DNA of 10,265 bases, from positions 1 to 10,265 of the forward strand of contig CAIXPZ010000176.1 of assembly GCA_903921455.1 (NCBI GenBank), written 5' to 3'. Origin of the DNA: an uncultured Verrucomicrobia subdivision 3 bacterium. Its GTDB lineage: Bacteria; Verrucomicrobiota; Verrucomicrobiae; Limisphaerales; UBA11358. The position numbers and the translations under genes are program-made. Under the pieces are notes generated by a model. The model saw only the letters and a program-made list of their open reading frames with translations, did no database searches and was not told the origin of the DNA. Every line of letters starts with the position of its first letter. Within the stretch, counting starts at the first letter, position 1. This document shows, one piece after another, positions 1 through 4,149 of this stretch.

Positions 1-357
1 ATCCCTAGTCGGGATTACTCCATTCCTAGCTAGGATTGCTCCAGTCCTAGTCGGGATTGCTGCATCCCTAGCTAGGATTACTTCATCCCTGACCCGGATT
101 GGTTCAGTCCTAGTTCGGATTACTTCAACCCTGGCTCGGATTGCTTTGGTCCTGACTCGGTTTGTGGCAATCCCAGTCGGGATTGGTTCAGTCCTAGCTA
201 GGGATGCTCCGGTTCCAGCTAGGGATGTTTCAATCCGGGCTAGGATTGCTTTGGTCCTGATCAGGATTGTTTCAGTTTTACCTAGGAATGCTTGAATCCA
301 AGTCGGGACTGTTTCCGTCCTGACCCGGATGGTTCCAATCCGAGCTGAACCTTTGAT
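1..357. repeat. Tandem array of 21-bp dyad repeats (16 full units plus a decayed 17th)
   Basis: Sixteen consecutive units of exactly 21 bp begin at 1, 22, 43 and so on to 316, with no insertion or deletion between them. A degenerate 17th unit starts at 337. Each unit is a 16-bp imperfect palindrome, consensus close to AATCCTAGCTAGGATT, followed by a 5-bp linker close to GCTTC. Unit 9 (169-189) has perfect 6-bp arms, AATCCC and GGGATT, around AGTC. Units 2, 4 and 10 contain CCTAGCTAGG. The first four units are closest to consensus and units 14-17 are the most diverged, so the visible right side looks like the decaying edge of an array that probably continues left of the window. The tetranucleotide CTAG occurs 12 times in units 1-14 and hardly anywhere else in the window. 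The function is unknown. A 21-bp step is two helical turns, which would put all dyads on one face of the DNA, as in an iteron-like or protein-binding array. Serial RNA hairpins are another possibility. There are no conserved repeats with variable spacers, so it is not CRISPR. Confidence 0.93.
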
Positions 358-450
358 TGCAACGACCCGGCCACGGCCAACGCCGTCAGGCGCGGCATCT
401 TGGTCGAATTGCGCCCCCTCATCCCAACCTACTACCCCGTGGGGGAGTAG
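349..450 (+). pseudogene. Possible 3' remnant of a coding gene (33 codons, no start)
   Basis: The frame is open from just after an in-frame TGA (346-348) to a TAG at 448-450. It reads as protein-like sequence including NDPATANAVRRGILVE and ending in PTYYPVGE. Composition shifts to GC-rich, coding-like DNA exactly where the 21-bp repeats fade. There is no ATG, GTG or TTG start ahead of a plausible coding start. The most economical reading is the C-terminus of a gene whose body was lost or replaced on the repeat side. The layout (a Cys, then RG, a hydrophobic strand, then a Pro-rich end) loosely recalls C-termini of contractile tail sheath proteins. That is a weak resemblance from memory, not an assignment. 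Chance openness over 33 codons is also possible. Confidence 0.3.
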
Positions 451-479
451 GTGTCCGCCAGGACGGTTGAGGGGGATTG

Positions 480-625
480 CGAGGTGATGTCGCTCCTACG
501 GAGCTGGAAATTCTGGACGCTGGGTTGCTACAGAGATGGTGCGCCGATGGTGCTAAAATCCGCCCGACACGGCGGACGAGACGTGTTTGCTAAAGCTGTT
601 TACCAGGCCATAACCGGCCTGAATT
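480..625. repeat. Hairpin-rich non-coding segment, REP-like
   Basis: Three short inverted repeats lie close together. GCTCC (492-496) pairs with GGAGC (500-504) across a 3-nt loop. TCCGCC (559-564) pairs with GGCGGA (571-576) across CGACAC. CAGGCC (604-609) pairs with GGCCTG (616-621) across ATAACC. The first is embedded in GATGTCGCTCCTACGGAGC and is followed by a related-looking stretch, CTACAGAGATGGTGCGCC, around 529-546. This resembles a degenerate pair of intergenic repeat copies. A GTG-initiated frame runs 451-669, but its composition and content are not convincing as a protein, so I treat the segment as non-coding. None of the hairpins is followed by a proper T-run, so they are not good terminators. 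Confidence 0.35.
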
Positions 626-671
626 TCTGCTGGACATCATTTTTCGACGCGCCTAGTGTCACTTCATGAAA

Positions 672-683
672 AAGGATAGGCTA
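672..683 (+). repeat. 12-bp direct repeat, left copy
   Basis: AAGGATAGGCTA occurs here and again at 1116-1127, on either side of the small exported-protein gene at 716-1099. Two identical 12-mers within 450 bp are unlikely by chance. They could be a relic of an insertion or recombination event, or copies of a dispersed short repeat. Confidence 0.6.
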
Positions 684-697
684 AACAGGGCAAAATC

Positions 698-703
698 TAT
701 TAT
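698..703 (+). promoter_or_regulatory. Candidate -10 element for the small exported-protein gene
   Basis: TATTAT matches the TATAAT consensus at five of six positions. It lies 12 bp ahead of the ATG at 716, which would give a transcript with a very short or absent leader. There is no recognisable -35 hexamer at a standard distance, and only a weak AGG as ribosome-binding sequence. This is a weak candidate. Confidence 0.25.
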
Positions 704-706
704 CTG

Positions 707-715
707 TTAGGTGCC
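707..715 (+). repeat. 9-bp inverted repeat, left arm
   Basis: TTAGGTGCC ends immediately before the ATG at 716. Its exact reverse complement GGCACCTAA lies at 1104-1112, just after the stop at 1099. Together the arms enclose the small ORF almost to the base. On RNA they could pair 5' leader with 3' end, but 9 bp over this distance may also be chance. Confidence 0.4.
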
Positions 716-1099
716 ATGCGTCGCGTCATCAAAATCATTTGCATCGTTTTGGGAGTGCCGATCATGCTTCTATTTGGCTGTATTGCAGCCGACACCATCC
801 CTTACTCTCGCGCCAAGCCACCCAAGACTGTGACTGACATTTCATCTTGCTTGGCGTGGTTGCAAAAACCGATGGGAGCTTACAGGATTACAGACGGTGA
901 TGTGGTTTACTATCGAGTGACTGGTCCTGCCGGACGCTATTTGGCATCCGGCCCGTCCGCTTATACTTTTGATTCACATGGCAGGTTTATCGGATGGACT
1001 GCTGATGTTGGGGATTATTCGACTCCGGGCTTGCACATATCACCCGATGCGAAGCACGAAAAGATTTTGCTGGAAGAGATACAAAAGGTTACACCATGA
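716..1099 (+). CDS. Small exported protein of unknown function, probable lipoprotein
   Basis: This is a 127-residue protein starting at ATG. The N-terminus is basic (MRRVIK) and is followed by a hydrophobic stretch over about residues 7-21. Cys22 stands in the context LLFGC, which resembles a lipobox although Phe at -2 is not canonical. A lipid-anchored or otherwise exported protein is therefore likely. The mature part of about 105 residues is soluble-looking and contains a Gly/Tyr-rich region (PAGRYLASGPSAYTFD) and then FIGWTADVGD. I remember similar small proteins in Verrucomicrobiota genomes only as hypotheticals, so no function is assigned. The gene is clearly less GC-rich than the operon downstream. 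It is bracketed by short inverted and direct repeats and stands alone, with a 350-bp gap to uxaE. No strong Shine-Dalgarno is present; the only candidate is an AGG about 4 bp before the ATG. That it is a real gene is likely but not certain. Confidence 0.72.
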   Translation: MRRVIKIICIVLGVPIMLLFGCIAADTIPYSRAKPPKTVTDISSCLAWLQKPMGAYRITDGDVVYYRVTGPAGRYLASGPSAYTFDSHGRFIGWTADVGDYSTPGLHISPDAKHEKILLEEIQKVTP

Positions 1100-1103
1100 T
1101 CTT

Positions 1104-1112
1104 GGCACCTAA
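1104..1112 (-). repeat. 9-bp inverted repeat, right arm
   Basis: GGCACCTAA is the exact reverse complement of the TTAGGTGCC at 707-715. It starts 4 bp after the stop codon of the small exported-protein gene. Confidence 0.4.
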
Positions 1113-1115
1113 TAT

Positions 1116-1127
1116 AAGGATAGGCTA
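1116..1127 (+). repeat. 12-bp direct repeat, right copy
   Basis: This is the second copy of AAGGATAGGCTA, the first being at 672-683. It is followed by another AAGGAT at 1129-1134, so the local sequence is itself slightly repetitive. The distances from the direct-repeat copies to the inverted-repeat arms differ (23 bp on the left, 3 bp on the right), which is not the geometry of a simple transposon with target duplication. Confidence 0.6.
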
Positions 1128-1144
1128 CAAGGATTAGGAGTTTC

Positions 1145-1170
1145 CCCGCGCTGCGCGCAAACGGGCTTTT
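1145..1170 (+). terminator. Weak possible terminator after the small exported-protein gene
   Basis: CCCG (1145-1148) can pair with CGGG (1162-1165). An inner CGC/GCG stem (1149-1151 with 1155-1157) and a CAAA bulge lie between them, and CTTTT follows. The stem is imperfect and the T-run is only four bases, so this is marginal. Confidence 0.22.
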
Positions 1171-1377
1171 CAGGGCCGCCAGTTTCCCCCCGTTTCCATA
1201 ATTCATCCGGTAGAGAATGGGGTTGGTGTCGCTGCTAACCCGGAGGCTAAGCGGGTCCACGGCGGGTGGATTTGGCTCAAGCGGCCCGCCGCCGTCCCTT
1301 CACGGGCGGTTCCCCCGCCGGCCCGCAGCCGGAACCGGCCGGTCATCAGTTTTGGCGATTGGCAACGCCGGGGTTTC
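1171..1377. other. Intergenic DNA without a recognised gene
   Basis: About 200 bp of mostly GC-rich sequence lie between the small exported-protein gene and the uxaE promoter region. I see no convincing protein or RNA gene. An inverted repeat CGGCGGG (1260-1266) and CCCGCCG (1285-1291) with an 18-nt loop, and a run of CCGG-rich sequence at 1311-1341, could fold in RNA. There is no T-run, and nothing identifies a riboswitch. Short frames crossing this part have no recognisable content. Confidence 0.5.
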
Positions 1378-1399
1378 CGCGATAAATTTTAAAATCGCG
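1378..1399. promoter_or_regulatory. Candidate operator: inverted repeat CGCGAT-N10-ATCGCG
   Basis: CGCGAT (1378-1383) and ATCGCG (1394-1399) form an exact 6-bp inverted repeat with a 10-bp A/T-only centre. The half-sites are 16 bp apart, close to one and a half helical turns. It stands just upstream of the candidate -35 of the uxaE operon, where a dimeric regulator of uronate genes could bind. The regulator family cannot be told from the sequence. The location and symmetry are seen; the function is inferred. Confidence 0.4.
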
Positions 1400-1400
1400 C

Positions 1401-1431
1401 TTGGCATCCGGCGATAACGATTCATTATACT
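1401..1431 (+). promoter_or_regulatory. Candidate promoter of the uxaE-uxaC-pectinase operon
   Basis: TTGGCA (1401-1406) could serve as -35 and TATACT (1426-1431, five of six matches to TATAAT) as -10. The spacer is 19 bp, longer than the ideal 17. A start site around 1437-1440 would leave a leader of only about 10-13 nt before the ATG at 1450. No Shine-Dalgarno precedes that ATG, which agrees with a nearly leaderless message. The overlap with the inverted repeat just upstream supports a regulated promoter. Confidence 0.4.
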
Positions 1432-1449
1432 ACGACCAGCCACGATTTT

Positions 1450-2712
1450 ATGAACAAATACCTACCGCTCGGCAAATTCTCCTTCGGCATGGGCGACCGC
1501 TTCGGTCACCAGGGCAAGGCGCAGCTCCAGGCCTGCGTGCTGGCCACGAAGCTCGGCGCGGAATTCATCCCCGTCTGGAACAAGTCCAACCGCGAACACA
1601 CCTTCATCGGCACCGAGCCGTCCTCGCTCCGCGCGGAAGCGGATGCCGCCGTCCAGGCGCTCGGCTGGCAGAAGCCCTATCACGTGGACGCCGACCATAT
1701 CCGCCTCGAGACGGTGGACCGGTTCATCGCGCCGTCGGATTTTTTCACGATTGACGTGGCGGACAGCATCGCCAAGCCGGCCGCGCCGGCGGATGTGCAG
1801 GCCTTTGTGGACCGGCACCCGGAGCTGATCGGCCAGGTGGTCGTCCCGCACATTGACCGGCCGCTGGCCATCGCGCGCGCCGAGGTGGAGCGCGTGGCGA
1901 ACAAGTTCCTGCTTGCCGTGCAGGACGCGGGCAAGATCTACCGGCACATCGCCCATCACAAGGACCGGACGACTTACATCACGGAAGTCTCGATGGACGA
2001 GACGGACAGCCCGCAGACGCCGCCGGAACTGCTGATCATCCTCGCCGCGCTGGCCGACGAAAAGATTCCGCTCCAGACCATCGCGCCGAAGTTCACCGGC
2101 CGCTTCAACAAGGGGGTGGATTACGTGGGCGACGTGAAGCAGTTCGAGCAGGAGTTCAACGAGGATCTGGCGGTCATCGCCTTTGCCATCTCGAAATACG
2201 GGTTGCCGCCGACGCTCAAGCTGAGCGTCCATTCGGGCAGCGACAAGTTTTCCATCTACGAGCCGATGCGCAAGGCGCTGAAGAAGTTCGGCGCGGGCGT
2301 CCACATCAAGACCGCCGGCACGACGTGGCTGGAAGAGCTCATCGGCCTGGCCGAGGCGGGCGGCGACGGCCTGGAAATCGCGAAGGAGATCTACGCCTAC
2401 GCGATGGAGCACGTGGACGAGTTCTGCGCGCCGTATGCCAGCGTCATCGACATTGATAAAAAGCAGCTGCCGCCGGCCGCCGTGGTGAACGGCTGGAGTT
2501 CCTCGCAGTTCACCGGCGCCTTGCGGCATGACCAGAAGAATCCGGCGTTCAACCCGAGCTTCCGGCAGCTGCTGCACGTAAGCTTCAAGGTGGCGGCCAA
2601 GAAAGGCGACCGCTACCTGAACGCGCTGAAGAAGCACGAGGCCATCATCGCGAAAAACGTCACGGAAAATCTTTTCGAGCGGCACATGAAACCATTATTG
2701 TTGGGGAAATAA
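1450..2712 (+). CDS. uxaE: Tagaturonate epimerase UxaE
   Basis: This 420-residue cytoplasmic enzyme is expected to interconvert D-tagaturonate and D-fructuronate (3-epimerisation). It links galacturonate breakdown to the fructuronate branch without tagaturonate reductase UxaB. The family assignment rests on several conserved blocks remembered from UxaE proteins such as Thermotoga TM0440: FGMGDRFG (residues 12-19), VDADHIR (79-85) followed by FFTIDVADS (98-106), TEVSMDETDSP (178-188), APKFTGRFNKGVDYVGD (212-228), VHSGSDKFSIY (260-270) and VHIKTAGTTWLE (284-295). The His, Asp and Glu residues in these blocks are the likely metal and substrate ligands. The N-terminus begins close to the GDRFG block, so it lacks the longer N-terminal extension of the Thermotoga protein. 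There is no signal peptide. The ATG at 1450 has no clear Shine-Dalgarno, but upstream in-frame sequence is promoter-like, so this start is preferred. The gene is first in an operon, 3 bp ahead of uxaC. Confidence 0.93.
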   Translation: MNKYLPLGKFSFGMGDRFGHQGKAQLQACVLATKLGAEFIPVWNKSNREHTFIGTEPSSLRAEADAAVQALGWQKPYHVDADHIRLETVDRFIAPSDFFTIDVADSIAKPAAPADVQAFVDRHPELIGQVVVPHIDRPLAIARAEVERVANKFLLAVQDAGKIYRHIAHHKDRTTYITEVSMDETDSPQTPPELLIILAALADEKIPLQTIAPKFTGRFNKGVDYVGDVKQFEQEFNEDLAVIAFAISKYGLPPTLKLSVHSGSDKFSIYEPMRKALKKFGAGVHIKTAGTTWLEELIGLAEAGGDGLEIAKEIYAYAMEHVDEFCAPYASVIDIDKKQLPPAAVVNGWSSSQFTGALRHDQKNPAFNPSFRQLLHVSFKVAAKKGDRYLNALKKHEAIIAKNVTENLFERHMKPLLLGK

Positions 2713-2715
2713 GCT

Positions 2716-4125
2716 ATGCCATTCATCACCGAAGACTTCCTGCTGGGCAGCAAGCCCGCGCGCCGGCTGTATCACAAATATGCCGAGGCGGAACCGATCC
2801 TGGATTACCATTGCCACATCCCGCCGAAGGACATCGCGGAGAACCGGCAGTTCAAGAACCTCTTCGAGATCTGGCTGGAGGGCGATCATTACAAGTGGCG
2901 CGCGATGCGCAGCAACGGCGTGGCGGAGAAATACGTCACCGGCAACGCCTCGCCCGAGGAGAAATTCCACGCCTGGGCCAAGACCGTGCCGCACACGCTG
3001 CGCAATCCGCTGTATCACTGGACGCATCTGGAGCTGAAGCGCTATTTCGGCATCACGGATCTGTTGAGCGAGAAGACCGCCGCCAAAATCTGGCGGAAAG
3101 CCAACGCGCAGCTCGCCAAGCCCGGTTTGACCACGCAGGGCATCCTGAAAAAGATGAACGTCAAGGTGGTCGGCACCACCGACGACCCGGTGGACACGCT
3201 GGAATATCACCGCGCCTTCGCGAAGTCGGGCCACCCGACGAAGATGCTGCCGGCTTTCCGCCCGGACAAGGCGCTGACCGTCAACCAGCCGGCCAGCTTC
3301 AATAAATGGGTGGAGCAGCTCTCGGCGGCGGCGAACGTGGATGTCAACAGCTTCAGCGCCTTCATCAGCGCCTTGGAAAAGCGGCATGACTATTTCCATT
3401 CCCAGGGCTGCCGCCTGTCGGATCACGGGTTGAACCATTGTTTCGCGGATTTTTGCAGCGAGAAAGCGGCGGCCGGCATCTTCGACAAAGCGCGCCAGGG
3501 CGCGGAAGTCTCGCCGCTGGAGCATTCGCAGTTCGCCACGTTCATGATGGTGTTCTTCGGCCATCTGGACGCGAAGCGCGGCTGGACCAAGCAATTGCAC
3601 GTCGGCGCGCTGCGCAACAACAACACGCGCCTGCTGACGCAACTCGGGCCGGACACGGGGTTTGATTCCATCGGCGATTTCCCGCAGGCGCAGGCGCTGT
3701 CCGCCTACCTGAACAAGCTGGATTCCGACAATCAGCTGCCGAAGACCATCATCTACAACCTGAACCCGGCGGATAATTATGTCTTCGCCACGATGATCGG
3801 GAATTTTCAGGACGGCACCATTCCGGGCAAGATCCAATACGGCAGCGGCTGGTGGTTCCTCGACCAGAAGGAAGGCATGGAATGGCAGCTCAACGCGCTG
3901 TCGAACCTCGGCCTGCTCTCGCGGTTCATCGGCATGATCACGGATTCGCGCTCGTTCATGAGCTATCCGCGCCACGAATATTTCCGCCGCACGCTGTGCA
4001 ACCTCATCGGCCGCGACATCAAGATCGGGCTGATTCCCGACGACGAGAAGCTGGTCGGCCCGATGATCCGGAACATCTGCTACGCCAACGCCAGAAATTA
4101 CATGGCGTTTCCGGGCGTGAAGTGA
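2716..4125 (+). CDS. uxaC: Uronate (glucuronate) isomerase UxaC
   Basis: This 469-residue cytoplasmic isomerase of the amidohydrolase-like TIM-barrel fold converts D-galacturonate to D-tagaturonate and D-glucuronate to D-fructuronate. The length is normal for the family, which runs about 465-470 residues. Diagnostic parts are DYHCHIPP with the metal-type His32 and His34, the block WRAMRSNGVAE, GTTDDPVDTL (about 155-164), the C-terminal half motif LHVGALRNNNTRL, and GMITDSRSFMSYPRHEYFRR near the end. The ATG follows the uxaE stop by 3 bp. GGGGAA at 2703-2708 acts as a Shine-Dalgarno 7 bp ahead, so the two genes are almost certainly cotranscribed. It supplies the substrate of UxaE directly. No missing key residues or frameshifts are seen. 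Confidence 0.97.
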   Translation: MPFITEDFLLGSKPARRLYHKYAEAEPILDYHCHIPPKDIAENRQFKNLFEIWLEGDHYKWRAMRSNGVAEKYVTGNASPEEKFHAWAKTVPHTLRNPLYHWTHLELKRYFGITDLLSEKTAAKIWRKANAQLAKPGLTTQGILKKMNVKVVGTTDDPVDTLEYHRAFAKSGHPTKMLPAFRPDKALTVNQPASFNKWVEQLSAAANVDVNSFSAFISALEKRHDYFHSQGCRLSDHGLNHCFADFCSEKAAAGIFDKARQGAEVSPLEHSQFATFMMVFFGHLDAKRGWTKQLHVGALRNNNTRLLTQLGPDTGFDSIGDFPQAQALSAYLNKLDSDNQLPKTIIYNLNPADNYVFATMIGNFQDGTIPGKIQYGSGWWFLDQKEGMEWQLNALSNLGLLSRFIGMITDSRSFMSYPRHEYFRRTLCNLIGRDIKIGLIPDDEKLVGPMIRNICYANARNYMAFPGVK

Positions 4126-4149
4126 CCGCGGCCGGCGCGCCGCAGCCGG

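Noticed and set aside
1..357. CRISPR array
   Set aside because: The units are contiguous 21-mers with no spacers, so repeat and spacer cannot be distinguished, and no cas gene is present.
451..669. 72-codon GTG-start ORF after the repeat array
   Set aside because: It has no ribosome-binding site, spans three hairpins, and its residue content shows no recognisable protein character.
672..1127. Insertion sequence with target duplication
   Set aside because: The encoded protein is not a transposase, and the distances between direct and inverted repeats differ on the two sides, so I keep only a cassette hypothesis.
1015..1260. 81-codon minus-strand ORF at the end of the small exported-protein gene
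   Set aside because: It overlaps the better-supported gene at 716-1099 in antisense and has no recognisable family, although its first 40 residues look somewhat protein-like.
1217..1417. Short plus-strand ORF in the intergenic region before uxaE
   Set aside because: It has low-complexity Gly/Pro/Arg content and runs through the candidate operator and promoter.
1462..2685. Long minus-strand ORF opposite uxaE
   Set aside because: It is an antisense shadow of a GC-rich gene: Arg/Val/Leu/His-rich with no family content, while the plus strand has clear UxaE motifs.
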